NCBI GenBank assembly: GCA_014281115.1
Contig: JACONQ010000004.1
Span: forward strand, 2,976,001-3,040,000
Direction of reading: 5' to 3'
DNA: 64,000 bases
Source of the DNA: Laburnicola sp. R22_1
Lineage: Eukaryota; Ascomycota; Dothideomycetes; Pleosporales; Didymosphaeriaceae
Positions 21,737-35,200 of the stretch are shown here, in pieces. Under the pieces are notes generated by a model that made no database searches, was not told the origin of the DNA, and saw nothing but the letters and a program-made list of their open reading frames with translations. Position 1 is the stretch's first letter; each line of letters starts with the position of its first letter. A program made the translations under genes and the position numbers.

Positions 21737-24700
21737 ATGGCATCGCTAAAGGACGAAAAAGTCATACTAAAGGGAATAGACAACTTTAAACCATGGTATA
21801 TAGTTTTTAAACGTACCGCGCGCATACTACGCGTTCTAAAATACGTCGACCCAGAGACTACAAGCCTTGCGGTGCTAGAAGACGTTAAATCCAACCCTAA
21901 TAAAAACCTTAATATTATAGTGTAGAAAGAGAAATATAAGCGTAAATAAAAACGCGAGAAATTGCTAAGTAAGCTTAAAAGCCACACTACAAGTATAGTA
22001 AGGGATAACATACTAATTTCTATGCCTACTAACTACACTATTGTAGAACAAATTAGGTTCCTTTATAAGAACTACTCAAAACTAATAGTTATAAAATAAG
22101 AAGAAGCAGACTATTAATATAACAAGGCGAAGAAGTACACGCCTAGTCGCTAGTTAATTAAGGACTAGATAAATAACTTCCAAATTCATCTTAACAAGGC
22201 CATTAAACTAAAGGTTCTAGCTGTCTAGAGTTTCGCTCCCTAGCTCGATCTTCTTAAGGTCTTTTACGCTATTAAATTAGAGTTTATAGTAATAATAAAT
22301 AAGAACGTTTATAAGGCCTATTTAGTATATATTAACGCAGAACTTAACTTACTAGCTTTAATAGTCTACACTATACTAGCTATTATTAATCGCGCAGGCG
22401 TCGTTATTACACCAGAGCAACTTATTACAGTCTCTACACCACCACTAAGTATACTCAATAAGGTATCTATCGCGGCGCTTATTTAACACTACTAAATAAC
22501 GCCGTACCTATATAGCTTAAACAAGGGCAATATATAAGGCACTACCCATACCGCGCTTAATAGAGTATAGTCTTCTTACTATATAGATATGAGAAATTAG
22601 AGTTGTAGCTTAACGCCTTTAAATAATATAGAAAGACTTTAGAACAATAGGAAGCGCACTAGCACTAAGATCGCTAGTAGTTTACAAAGAAAGCCTTATC
22701 CTTATAGTAAAGGCAACGCCCACCTAGGTAACCCATAATAGGGAGCTTGTCTATATATCTACACCTAGCTATAAGAAATTAGGTTTAAAATTAACCCAGC
22801 TTGCGTTAAAGCCATTTAAAGATATAGTAAGATTACTAGACAGGCTAAGCTACTTAACAAAATGCAAATAAGAGAGAAGGTAAAGTGAAATCGCGTTACA
22901 CCTACAGATTATATTAACGCTGGCAACTAAGCCTCTAATAGAGAATACAAATAGGCACATATAATAAAATACCTTATAATAAACAATAAGCAACGTCTAA
23001 CCTTAGTAATCTATCACTCTTAGATTCTTAATTGTGGTTTGGACATACATATCTATAATAAGCCTAATAAGTTTATATAGATTTATCCTACAATACTAGG
23101 TAAAAGAATTAGTTATAAAGAAGACTTAGTAGAAATTGCCGCATAGGGTAAATGCGATATTAAAATTCAGACACTAGGTAGACCTATAAGAACTATATTA
23201 AGAAACATTACCTTATATCTAGGCTTTATTATCTTACTAGTGTCGCTCTTAAGGCTTAGAGAAAAAGATATCTACTTTAACTTAAGGCGTGAATGCCTAT
23301 ACACAAAGGATGGCACTAAGAATCCTATCTAGGCAATAGTTAAACCTATAGGCGGTCACTATGTTCTAGTGGACTAATAGTCTCCCCTGGCACTACTAGA
23401 GGACTACACTAACAGACCTTTCCTAGCGCTTACTAATAAAATAAGCTATAAGAAACCCTCCATTGCACCACTACCTAACCGCACGTTATTTAGTCATTAT
23501 GCACACGTCTTAATAGGCTATGCTAGAGCTAAATTAATAGAGAAACTAAGTCACAACGTTGCTGGCATAGTTCCGCTCACATCTCCTTCCTCTAGTACAC
23601 AAGACTGCGAACAATATAGAATTAACAAGACTTTACAAATTATCTTATAGAGATCTAATAGAGAGTACTAACCTACGCGTGCATTTAAAGCTATTACTAT
23701 TAATATTATTACACTTAACGCTAAATCTCTTACGGGCAACTAGTATATCTTTTATAGTTACTACCTTATCTTTAAGACCTATATAGAGTATGGCATATCT
23801 AATTAATCTATAGATATTCTGGATAGAGTCTTTAAACTCATAGACAGACACATTAAACGCCGCTATAACGCCAGCCTAGTGTTTGTACTAATAGACAGAG
23901 AGAGAGCTTATAGGTTTAAAAATAACCTTAGTATAGTCGAGCACTGCAAATAATAAGACATTACTATATAGCTCTAGTCCCCTAACACTATAGAATAGTT
24001 AGGCCATACAGAATAGTTAGAAAAGATGCTAATTACTATGTCTTAATTACTTAGGACTACGTCTAACCTTTTACTTTACCTATGCAAAGAGATATACGTC
24101 TATACGGCATATCTACTTAATTAGACTACTATTAAATTATTAAACTAGACTACACTATTTAAGACTGCACACAGCAAACTACTCTCTATTGCTTATCTAC
24201 GCATCTATAGATGTAGAGTATACTACCTTCGCAAGAAGATTTCCTACATAGATAAGCTTTTCCTAAGGGCGCTTATTAGTTACTTAGTAGGCGTAGACTT
24301 ACGCAATATCTACCGTATATGGGTACTAAAAGCTATATCCCACGGACACAGAGGCAAGGTTATTCGAATAAGAGATGTTACCTTTAATAAAGAACTATTC
24401 TTTAGGTCCACTAATAAAGAGAGCCTACTTGGCATTTAGTTAGATTAAGCCATTAACAATATTAAGGTTAAAGAATTAGAAAGTGAGTAGAAAGATTCTA
24501 ATAAGGAAGTATATAAAGACGCTAAGCTATCTATCCTTCCTACTAAAACCCTACTCGCAGGCGAGAAATCAGGCCAAGCTTATAATGTACACTATGGCAG
24601 AGATGCATACCCTTCACTAGTTTCTATAGTTAATTAGACCTCCGCGCCGCTAATATTAGTACTAGCTACACCACCAACGCTCTCTCAGTTCTCTACGTCT

Positions 24701-26530
24701 CCTACACCTACATTAATGGGATCTCCTACGTAAAGAAAGCAATATAGGACTAATATCTATCTATAAACTACTAATGTGTTACCTAAACGCACACAAAATT
24801 CTGCTACCAATGCTATCTAGACTTATTAGAACACGTTCGCGTTGGCCTTACTACTAGACAAAGTGCCCTAATTAATCATACTATTATAGCAAGTCTATAG
24901 AGACTAGCTTCCGCCCCTGCCTTAATTTTAGAATGATGTCCTGAAACTCCCTACATAGTTTAGAGAAGGCTTTATGGTAGCTGCGAAGAAGGAGCTAAAT
25001 ACTATTGCTAGAAAGAAGACATACACTAAGATTCCGCTCTTAGAGCTCTCTCTAAGCACTAAAGTCTTGTCACTTATGTGGGTCTTTATATACAAATTTA
25101 ATTAAGGCTATCTAGCTAAGTTTAAAATAAGAATTATTATAAGAGAAGACTTATAGACTATTATAAGTAATACCTATACTACTACTCTTACTATACAAAT
25201 ATTTCGCGCTCCTATGGCAATTGCCGCCTACTTTAATATAGACATACGTTAATACAACACTATTAATACTTTAACTAACGCTAAACTCCCTAAACGTATT
25301 TACACCTTTTAACTAGAAGGTTTCTATAATAGCGGGCACTACTAGCAACTTTATCGCGCCCTTTATAGCCTTAAGATGTTACCACTACTCTGGTATAAAG
25401 ACTTTACAACTATACTTAAGAGCTTTAGTCTATTACTAGTACTTAACGCACCCTATCTATAGAGAGACAATCGTATTATCGTCTTCTTTTACGTAAATAA
25501 TATTATTACCATGGCCCTTCTAGGTTATTTATCCTTCCTTAACACCTTTAAATGCAAGCTTATTAAATAGTATAAAATTACCAACTTATAAGGCTAAGAG
25601 AATTCTACTTTCTATAGTATTACTACACACAAAGACCGCGATAATAGTCATCTTTAGTTATTATAACGTGACTATATCTAGAAAATCTACGCTAAATACC
25701 TAGCACCTTAAAAGTCGTTCTGGACTAAGGCACCTACTTTACCTCTACCTTTCGAGGAGCTTGTACCATTAACAGAGTCTAAGAATAAGGACGTATCTTA
25801 TTATTACTCCCAGATAGTTAGATCTATCAGCTACACTGCTAGTGCTACACGTCTAGATATTGCTAAAGCTTATTTAAAATTGGCTAAATTTCTTACTAAC
25901 CCTGGCCCTAAATACTTATTAGCTGCATATTAGTGCCTTGCATATTTGCATTACTCCTAGAACCTAGCACTACACTACTTTATAGACTACACTACTCCGT
26001 ATCTCTATTAAAAAGATACTAAAGAGACTAACTTCTATGGCGCAACTAACGCGTCTTACGCTAATTATAAGGCAACCCGTAAGTCCTTATAAGGCTACAT
26101 CTTCTTCCTATTTAGCAGTCTAATTAACTAGAAAGCAACGCTCTAACGCTGCGTTATTAAGTTAACTACTAAAGCCAAATTCATCTCACTTTCTATAGGG
26201 TATACTAAGTACTACTAGTGGTCCAGAATCTTTAATAATCTCTATCTAGACTTTAAGAAATAACCCTCTATATACTACAACAACGAATAGACAATTTGTC
26301 TACTAGTTATAGAGTCCTCTTAGCTAAAGACAACCCTTTAACACGTAGATATATACTACTATTAGTTACAGAAATAGGCACTATAAGAAACTATTACTTC
26401 TACTTATATTAAAACTAACTCTTAGTCTACTAACAGCCTTATAAAACTTCTACCTAAATAGAAACATTAGGAATAGTTAAAGCTCTTACAACTTAAGCCT
26501 ATTTTAAAGTAGATTACAAGTAAATAAGTA
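21737..26530 (+). pseudogene. copia-1 gag-pol (gag, integrase, RT, RNase H), broken
   Basis: Gag opens MASLKDEKVILKGIDNFKPW at 21737 and is stopped by TAG at 21923-21925. The integrase C-terminal part is seen near 23850-24440, including IYRIWVLK...IRDVTFNKELFF. RT is near 25070-25640, including LYRALYSLKMLPLLWYKDF. Its catalytic YVDD has become YVNN at 25490-25501 (two GAY to AAY changes). RNase H is near 25830-26300 (FYGATNASYANYKATRKS, with the Asp before ASY changed to Asn). TAG/TAA interrupt at Trp and Gln positions throughout. The element cannot replicate by itself. Family assignment is certain. Confidence 0.92.
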
Positions 26531-26573
26531 GAGTCTTTAAGCTCTTATATCTCTACAACCTTATAGTAAAATA

Positions 26574-26745
26574 TTGGCAGTTTAGGTAACCTATAAATCT
26601 CACCTTATCCCTACACCCATAGTCTCTAGAATTACTATGTTTTACTATGTTAATAAGGCCTATAGCTACGCGCTCCTCTAGTCTAATGCTCCTCCATCTC
26701 TACATATTAATAAGGCACATGGCCACGCGCCCCTCTAGTCTAATA
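26574..26745 (+). repeat. copia-1 3' region direct repeat, first copy
   Basis: The order GGCAGTTTAGGTAACC, CACTA/GAATTACTATGTTTTA, then two roughly 50-bp sub-repeats ending ACGCGC(C/T)CCTCTAGTCTAA recurs at 27357-27513 in the same orientation. The copies bracket about 600 bp. Confidence 0.8.
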
Positions 26746-27356
26746 TTGCCCCTAAGCACTACTCTATTCTAGCACCCTACTTTCTCTGTGTTTTATAGTA
26801 ATAAGACCTTACACGTATTGTATTATAGCTCTAGTAAGAAGAATCTTAATATCTAACACAGAGCACTATCTATTAAGAAGTTAATAATAGCTAATAACTG
26901 TCTATACCTAGGTGAATTAGCTACCCATCCTATAGATTAGTTCTCTTAGTACCTACATACCCAAGGCATAAGTCTAGGTATTAGTAAGAAGTTTTGTCTC
27001 CTTGTGCTAGCGCAGCTATATAGAGTAGTTCCGCTCACTTACGCTAGAGTTAATTATACTAGAGTTATTAAGACGGCTTATATTAATAACAAACATAGGC
27101 AGACCTTAGCACTAGACTAGAATCCATCTTTTCTTATTTTAAGACCAGACTCTCCTATAAGGTACGCCCTTACTTACTAGCCTAGCTATATAGAACAGTT
27201 ATAATTATTTACGCTACTATCTAGGCAGACTACTTTCTCATAGTAATTTCATATTAAAACAGACCTAATCTACCGTTACAGGCTATGTACTAAGGACACT
27301 TAGACGCTAACCCATACACAGATAGCTTAGGTAACCTATTAGTCTCACTATATCCT
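26746..27356 (+). pseudogene. Unrecognised mutated frame between copia-1 direct repeats
   Basis: Between the duplicated segments, one plus-strand frame reads as protein-like for about 150 codons if TAG/TAA are taken as mutated Gln/Trp. Examples are FCLLVLAQLYRVVPLTYARV near 26990-27060 and NPSFLILRPDSP near 27120. It lies after RNase H, where copia elements normally have no gene. I do not recognise it. In such DNA most frames look open after this correction, so coding status is unproven. Confidence 0.3.
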
Positions 27357-27513
27357 GGCGGTTTAGGTAACCAATAAATCTTACCCCGTCCTTACACTTA
27401 TAGTCTACAAAATCACTATATTTTACACTATTAATAAGGTATATAGTCACGCGCCTCTCTAGTCTAACACTATGTTAATAAGGTACATGGCTACGCGCTC
27501 CTCTAGTCTAACA
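27357..27513 (+). repeat. copia-1 3' region direct repeat, second copy
   Basis: Matches 26574-26745 with C/T and G/A differences. It contains two sub-repeats TTAATAAGGTA(T/C)AT(A/G)G followed by ACGCGC and CTCTAGTCTAACAC. The inverted fragment at 28804-29297 carries this copy too, so the arrangement belongs to the family and not only to this insertion. Confidence 0.8.
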
Positions 27514-27730
27514 CCTTTTAGCTCACTCACACTATTGTTATAGTATTTTAAGGTAACTTTTACAGTAAGTAGCCCACATAAGAACCTACTAATAGCTCCT
27601 TTTTCTTCGCCTTACTAAGGTTAGGAGTTGTTTGTTGCCTATCGCACCATTTTAACTTTATCTCTTATTACCACACATATCTATTTTAACTCAGGACCTA
27701 GCATCTCTCAAATCACTACTATTAGCAATC

Positions 27731-27741
27731 TAAAGGAGGTG
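27731..27741 (+). promoter_or_regulatory. copia-1 polypurine tract
   Basis: TAAAGGAGGTG lies immediately before the 3' LTR, the position and composition needed for priming plus-strand DNA synthesis. It is repeated in inverse next to the LTR at 28984-28995. Confidence 0.8.
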
Positions 27742-27921
27742 TGTAAGACTGCCGCATAGCTGTATGGTCGGTCCTTAGTCATATGACCTTGGCCGGAATA
27801 ACCTTATGCCTAGCCTCATCCATATACCTTTAGGCCCTTGGTTCTCCATAGGAATAACACACCTCTTTTGTTATAGTCAACCCATATTACTATGAATTAC
27901 TATGATCTCCACTATCTTATA
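27742..27921 (+). repeat. copia-1 3' LTR (180 bp)
   Basis: TGTAAGACTGCCGCATAG ... CCACTATCTTATA, followed by the GTATA target duplication. It retains TG at its start, unlike the 5' LTR. Confidence 0.93.
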
Positions 27922-27926
27922 GTATA

Positions 27927-28663
27927 ATTTTTTTTAATTACCTTTTTACACTCTTTTTATTTACTAAGCAGAGAGCTCTACTTTTTTTATTATATTATTT
28001 AAGATAAAAGCCTTTATTATTCTACTCTTAGGTAGTTAATTTAACGTTATATAGTAAGGCTACTAAAAATAAAAAGGGTACTAGAAGTGTTAATAGTAAG
28101 GAGTATTACTAAGGTACTAGACTTTTAGGCTAAATTTTACTCTTTATATATAAGGAATTTTATAAAATTACCTAGTAAGAGGGCTCTACTAGGGCCTATC
28201 TAGACTTAAACTACTAGTATTTATTAAATACTTTAGCTATTAATTTAAGTTTAGTATCTAGAGCTTTAAATAACTACTTATATAATATATATTTATAAAG
28301 AAAGCCTTACTTTAATATAAACAATTATAAATAGTATATATTATAACTAGGTTTCTTAGCTAGCTTTAGCTATTTAAGTACTTTTAAAGGTAACTAAGAT
28401 AATTATATAGTAGAGTATATAAAACCTAGGCTATCTAAACTTAATAATAAGCTAGCCCTTATTATTCTCCTTCTAATAGTATTCTAAAAATCCCTATACT
28501 ATATAAAGAGGTGGCTTTTAAAAATATAGTAGAAGCCTTCTAATTAGAAGGTAATCTTCTTACTATAATTATAAAGAAAGTAGTAATTATACTTACCCTA
28601 CTTATTTATAAAAGATATAATGCACTTTTTAAAATATTATATAAGGGCTAGATACTTAGTATA
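27927..28663. other. AT-rich mutated DNA between copia-1 and the dispersed repeat
   Basis: No gene. 27963-28050 repeats the segment at 19555-19645. The rest is unassigned TA-rich DNA. Confidence 0.5.
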
Positions 28664-28790
28664 GTTTTTTTTTTTATAACTAAGAGGTTTCTAATAAAAG
28701 GATTATAAATAATAGCAGTTATTCCTCCTACTATTATAGATATAGAAAAGTATTTTAAGGTGTTAATAAAAAGAGGTACGCGTTATAAGT
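28664..28790 (-). repeat. Dispersed about 110-bp repeat, left-arm copy
   Basis: Begins with a T tract and TATAACTAAGAGGTTTCTAATA, matching the left arm of the 681-bp element (20497 onward) through TTAATAAAAAGAGGT. The opposite arm is missing. The sequence is interrupted about 15 bp later by the inverted copia fragment. Confidence 0.75.
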
Positions 28791-28803
28791 TTACTAAGCA
28801 AGC

Positions 28804-29297
28804 TGTAAGATAGTAGAGATTATAGTAATTTATAGTAATATGGGTTAACTATAAGAAAAGAGGTGTCTTATTACTATCGAGGACTAAGGGCCTAAAGGTG
28901 TATGGGTGAGGCTAGGCATAAGATTATTCCGGCCAAGGTTATATAACTAAGGACTAACTATATAGCCATGCGGCAGTCTTACACACCCCCTTTAGATTGC
29001 CAATAGTGATAATTTAAGAGATGCCAGGTCCTAAGTCAAAACAGATATGTATGACGATAAGAGATAAAGTTAAAATGGCGCGATAGGCAACAAACAACTC
29101 CTAACCTTAGTAAGAGGAAGAAAAAGAAGCTGTTAGCAGGTTCTTATATAGGCTGCTTACTATAAAAGTCACTCTAAAACACTATAATAATAGTATAAGT
29201 GAGCTAAAAGGTATTAGACTAGAGGGGCGCGTAGTCATATGCCTTATTAATATAGTGTTAGACTAGAGGAGCGCGTGGCTATATGCCTTATTAATAG
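28804..29297 (-). mobile_element. Inverted, truncated copia-1-family 3' end
   Basis: A complete 180-bp LTR in reverse (28804-28983) keeps the original CA end (TGTAAGATAG here). It is followed by the polypurine tract in inverse and the 3' untranslated region of copia-1, including the ACGCGC/CTCTAGTCTAA sub-repeats. Similarity stops at about 29297. It is a second, incomplete insertion of the same family and lies about 0.9 kb from the full-length copy in opposite orientation. Confidence 0.88.
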
Positions 29298-32200
29298 TGT
29301 AAAATAGCGGAGCTACTGTAACTAATACTTAATAATTTAGGTGTCTTTGTAAGGCGTATGAGCTTATACTAATAGATATTCTATAGGGGCTTTATTAAAA
29401 AGCGTGACTACTATATAGTAGTACCTAAATTATATTCTAACTAACTATATAGCTGCAGCGTTCCTACTATTACCTAAGGTAGGAGCGTTACCTTAAACTA
29501 CTATAGGTAATAGCTCTGTAACTGTTTAATAGACCTAATAATACTATAATAATAGTTTTAGATAGTTTTGCTGCAAACTAGCAATATCCTTTATTACTTT
29601 AATTAAAGACTTATTTATTTTATTTAACTATCTGCCTACGCTCTCTATTAATTATAAGTACATTTTTTTATCCTATTCTTAATTTCTGTTATATTAAATT
29701 AGAGTTAGCTAATATGCAATATAAGGTCTAATAGCTGCTGCATTTTAGGGCTAGAAATATATATGCTTGCGACCTAGTTAAGTAGAAAAATAGAGTTTGT
29801 TTATTCTATATACTTCTACTCTATGCTAAGGTCCTATTCTATTTTTAGGATTAGTAGTAGGTTAGTTTAGAACGATATTAATTTAGAACCCTAAGCGTAA
29901 TCTATAAAGAACTCTATGTTAATTTAAGGTGGCCTAAAAATACTTAACAGGATAATTTTGTTTATAATTTGTAATAGTTACTATAGACTAGTGTAAAAGT
30001 TAGGCTTATATATTTGTAGCGTACCTACTTATTTATAAAGCCTTTAAGACTTCTAAGACTTTTATAGTTTCTACTAAGTATAATAGAATTAGGCGAAATA
30101 GGTAGCAATAAAAGCTTTGCCTTCTCTACGTTATAGTATTACGGCTATAAAATACGGCAACCCTATGCTTTACTATAGCTTCCCAACGCAGACTTGTATA
30201 TACACCTAAAGAAGAAATTATATTAGTAGAAATTATAAAAATATAACTTTCTGCTTTGTAGCCTATTATATAAAAAGCATATAATTCTACTAATTTATAA
30301 AAATATAGAAGTGTTTTAGTTCTATATAAAAAGTAGCAAAGTATATAAAAAGCAAAATTGCTTCTAGTATTATAGGATAGCCTTAACACTATAGCTTTAG
30401 AGCATAAAAAAGAACTATTATCTACTAGATATAATATAAACTCTTCTTTCCGTAGTAGCTTTCTATTATGCACATTAAGCCCTATAGGTTTAGGTTCCTT
30501 TACTAAAGAATATATTAAACTAAAGGACAAATTAATAGTGCATATAAGTAACTAGCTCAGCACATTATTTCTTAGCTAACTATAGCTTTAGCACATTATT
30601 CTTTAATTAGTAGAATTAGTTTTTTTAGTAATATTAGGTTTCCTAGCAATCTAGATTATTTATATTTAGAAGGAAGATTTATATCTATAGTAGACATTAC
30701 TAACTGCTATAGTATCTAATAAATATTTTAATATTATTTAGAATAATATATACAGTTCTATATATGTTTTCTATAATTAAGAATTCTTTAATAAGTTTTC
30801 TATCTAGCTAATGCGTAGTAATGCCTATTTTATACTATAGTAAGGCGTATTCTATTCTATATTATTATAAACCTACTACGCATTAGAAAACTCAATACTA
30901 GTTATTCTAGCTATTACTAGAAATAGATTACGCGCGTTTAACTATAGTCTACCCTCTACTTACTACAATATTTTATATATAAACTATTCTCTAGAGATGC
31001 TGCTCTAGTCTAAAATATATTCTCTACTCTCTCTAAAATGCTATTATATTTTTAAAATATTTTTTTAGATTTAAAGCTATCCCTGTACTATAGCATATTA
31101 GTTTACTAATTTAATAATTTACATATATAAACCCTAACTAGAACAAAGAGTTAGTATAATTAATATTTATTTCTAAGTCTATTTAAGTTAATAACAAGGC
31201 CTTAGTTGACCTAGGATAAACTACTCTCCTACTACTAATAAGTCATAAGATAGCTAAATCTCTATATAAAATAGAGTATATAAAAACTTATAGTAGAGTT
31301 TAATACTACTACTTAAAGCAATATAATACTTTAGGCAGAACTTAATAGGACTGTATAAAATATTATACTTTTATAGAGGGAGCTTAATAAGATGCGCAGC
31401 TATTTAGAAACTCTTAAGCAAGAGTATAAAAGTCTATTTAAAGAGGTTAAAAGGCTAGAAAAGCTAGCTAATAATATAAGTGAATAACGTAACGCTGCAA
31501 AAACGCAGCTAGTAGCAATTACAAAAGAGAATAATAAAAATATTAAGAAATTAAAGGTAGCTATAGAAGAAAACGTATGCTATAAGACTATTATTAAAGT
31601 AAATAATAATTCTTCTAGAGTAAGTGGGAATAGAAGATCTTACTATCTTTATAAGATTTAGCTAGTACAAAAGGCTTATTTTTAATTATCTAAACTCCTT
31701 TTATTTGCTTATATGCTTTTAATAAATCCTTTAGCATTAGCTAGGCTAGGAAATGCAAAAACGGAAGTCTTAGAAGCTAGACATGCTAGTAACTAAGCTA
31801 GCAATACATTTTTAAAAAATTTATGCTAATAAGGTTAATAAGCACAATAGAGATAGTAGTAAGTTAAAAATCTATTTTAAATTATTAAGCTCTACTCTAT
31901 TGCATATTCTATACTATGTAAAGTTATGTATTTTCTTATTTAGTAATACTAGTAATATAGGTTCTATTATCATTAATAGTAGCTATACTAGTACCTTAGC
32001 TTATAGGGGTAGCTTTTCCGGCCCTATATAGATATATTAATTAAATCCTACTTATATTACATTATCTAGTTACCTTAATATATTAGTATACTTACCTATC
32101 TTAATACGTTTATCCTAGCTAGAAATAAATACGTCTAATAGTAGGATAGCATTAAAGTAGCATTCTAATTAGTTTAGTACCTCTATGCCTTATAGAGTCT

Positions 32201-35200
32201 ATCTAGTTAATATTAAATATAGACGCAGGAATGTATATACTTTCTTAACTATAGTTTCTATATTTTAGAAAACTGCAGGCCTCTAGATAGCTATAAATAG
32301 AGAAATGCTAGCTTAATTGTATACGTAGTATAGCCATCTGTTCTATTTAAATGCCTAGATAAAATTTAAAGCATATAGTAAGTTTCTATCTAGTTTAAAA
32401 ATAGCTTTAGGAATAGTTTCTTTTATAATAATAAGACAGCTATCTTTTCTAGACTTAGCTAAATAATAACTACAACTGTCTTTTAGAATAATTTCGTACA
32501 CGAACTTGTAGTAGATATTAGGATCTTTATACTAAGAAATAACTAGCTTAAGAAGAGTATATCATGCTAGCTTTTTATATATTATATTTTGTCTAGTTCT
32601 ATTCTACTATACTAGATAATTATTAAGGCTCTTTAGAGTATAAGTAGAATTAGTGTTAAAATTTAATGCGCTATTTACATCTAGAGATGCTAGTTTATTT
32701 AGGCGCTCTTAACTAGACAAAAGGAAAAATCTAGTATTCCTATTAGGAGCTATTGCGTGCATAAGAACTAGGAGGTAGCACACTACTTATAGCTTTAGTA
32801 AACTCTTTAGTTCTAGGTATTACCTTTCTATTAACAATACTACGTGTAAGGAAGGTACTTAAGCTCTTAAAATTAAGTAGAGTAGAAGTAAACGAAATTA
32901 ATAAATTCGTACAAAGGCATAGTAGGACTACTTTAGCTCTAGAACTAACTTATACTTAAATAAAAACGTTAAAGTGCAAGAAAAACTTTATATAGTATAT
33001 CTACTACCTATTACGTATAAATAAAAAGCTACGCGTAAAGCTTTTCTTCTATAGGCAGTACTATACAAACTTAGAATATTTTAAAGATGTAATTAAAATA
33101 TATATATAAGATTTGCTCTATTAGTATATTATTAGGTTAGTTATAAAGCCTAATTTAGAGATAATATAATCTATATTAAGTAGTATTACTAGAAAAGTTA
33201 AAGACTTCTAGGATAAGCTATCTTAGGCATTTAAAAAATATGCTGCGCTATATAAATCTAAGCAAATGCAGCTATTACCTTATATATAATAGGAATCTAG
33301 TCTATAGTATTATAAAGATATACTTCTAAGTTGTCTTATTGCTGTATAAGTAGGCAAAAATAGTTTAAAAATAAGCTTAATTAATCTTATATCTCTATTT
33401 ATTACATTTATAACTATATTTCTAAGTCTATTATAAATAGTTTTATTAGTACACACTATATCTAGTTAGCGTTAAAATAGACTAGATCTATTTTTATATC
33501 TAATACTGCCACCTTGCCCCTTTATTTACAAAGAATATCTTTAATAATTTTAGAGTAATCTAGTTTGCTCTAGATTTTTACAATTCTTACTTCCTTACGC
33601 CTTTATATTTGTAGTAAGTTATCCTAATAAATATATATATCTAACATCTAATATATTAAAAATATAGATATAAGGCATAAGTATACATATATTACTTCTA
33701 GATAATACTAGTCGTTTTCTAGAGTAATCTAGGCTTGCTATTGCTCCTTTTTATATTTAGCCTTTTAGAATCTCTATATTGGAAACTTCTACAGCTAGCG
33801 TATACTGTTATTTATTGTTCTTTAAGAGCTTATCTATAAATTTACAAGTAAGGTAATACTGTTTGCTACTTTCTATATACTAAATAAATACAATTTCTTA
33901 GGTTTTAGTATTTAAAGAATCCTATTCCTTAATTAAATGTCTTAGATAAGACAAATACTTAGTTATGCCTATCCTAATTGCGAACAATACGATCGTACTA
34001 TATTACTAAAAGTTAAAATATAAACTATAGAGACTTTTAATCTATATAGTATAGCTATTATATATATTTAAAGTAAAACCTAATAATTATTATATAAAAC
34101 CTCTTTATAGCTATACGTAAAGTTCTATACTATTTAATAGTATAGGGATGCTACTACAAAGTGATATCTTTAAAAGTAACTAAATAATCTAGCGTTAGCT
34201 AAAGTAAGGTAAACATATTAACTAGAACGTACTCTCCACAGCCTAACAGGTGTAATTTTAAATTTAATACCTTCTCTAGTCTTTTGCAGTATAGCTATTA
34301 TTCTATATTTATACTAAGATAAGTTCTAATAGAGTAAAAGATAATATTAACATACTAGACTAAGAAACTAAAGGGATGTGCTAAGTACTATGCAATATCT
34401 AGTAAGTCTATTAGGGCTCTCTATATAAAACTAGAGTAAAATGCTTGTATATACTATACTTGTTAAATAAATAAGGTAGAATATCTTATATATATATTGC
34501 TAAACTAGTTTTATAGAGGTACACACGAGTATAATTAAACTAAATACTACCTATTCTATTAGATATAAATTTTTATTTTAGTAGTATTACGTATAATAGT
34601 TGTAGTAATAAATACTAGATCTATTTTCTAGTTTACTAGAATTAATTCTAAAGATATATAAAGTAGTCCCTTTAGTATAACAACAGAAGTAATAGCTATA
34701 TAACCTTTTAGATATATTTTAAGTAAGATCTTGAGATAGTAGGCGATAAGGCCTGTACTTAGAAGTAGCATTACTAAGTTTATTAGAAAAAAGAATATAA
34801 ATTATATACTTAATTTCTTTTAAGACTATACTCCCTAGCCTATATAAATACTATTTGCAGTAAGTAAGAGAATAGAAAGAAAAATATCCCTAATAGAATA
34901 TTATAGCCTAAGGGCTTCTAGAAACGTTACTTAGGTATAATGTAAATATTTTAGGCGTAGGTATATAGTCTATAAAGTAAATAAATAAGATATATAATAG
35001 CTAAGCTATCTTATTATAATAAGCGTAATAAGGCTAAAGAAGGCTACTAGATACTAGAAGCTAAAGTTTAAGTTATTTACCATGCTAGGGAGCGATAGTA
35101 GTTCTACTAGTACTCTTAAATGCATTTTAGAATTAGCCTATACGCAATACGTATAGATATATAAGTAGACTATTTATCCTCTATTTTTTAAACTCCTATA

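Larger units (their letters stand above)
21314..27921 (+). mobile_element. copia-1: full-length Ty1/copia retrotransposon, RIP-mutated
   Basis: A 6608-bp element with 180-bp LTRs at 21314-21493 and 27742-27921, a perfect GTATA duplication, a half-tRNA primer site and a polypurine tract. The order gag, integrase, reverse transcriptase, RNase H is diagnostic of Ty1/copia. It retains more CA/TG than the chromovirus, so its protein can be followed over most of its length, but every frame is closed repeatedly by TAG/TAA. It is unusual in carrying about 1.2 kb of extra sequence between RNase H and the 3' LTR. Confidence 0.93.

Noticed and set aside
30126..30530. 134-codon minus-strand open frame inside mutated DNA
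   Set aside because: No recognisable motif, composition as in the surrounding mutated DNA, and nothing upstream or downstream supports coding. Kept only as a remark in the unassigned block.
32690..33360. Long plus-strand frames that look protein-like when TAA/TAG are read through
   Set aside because: At least two frames over the same stretch look equally good after the correction, so apparent openness is an artefact of TGA-poor, AT-rich sequence.
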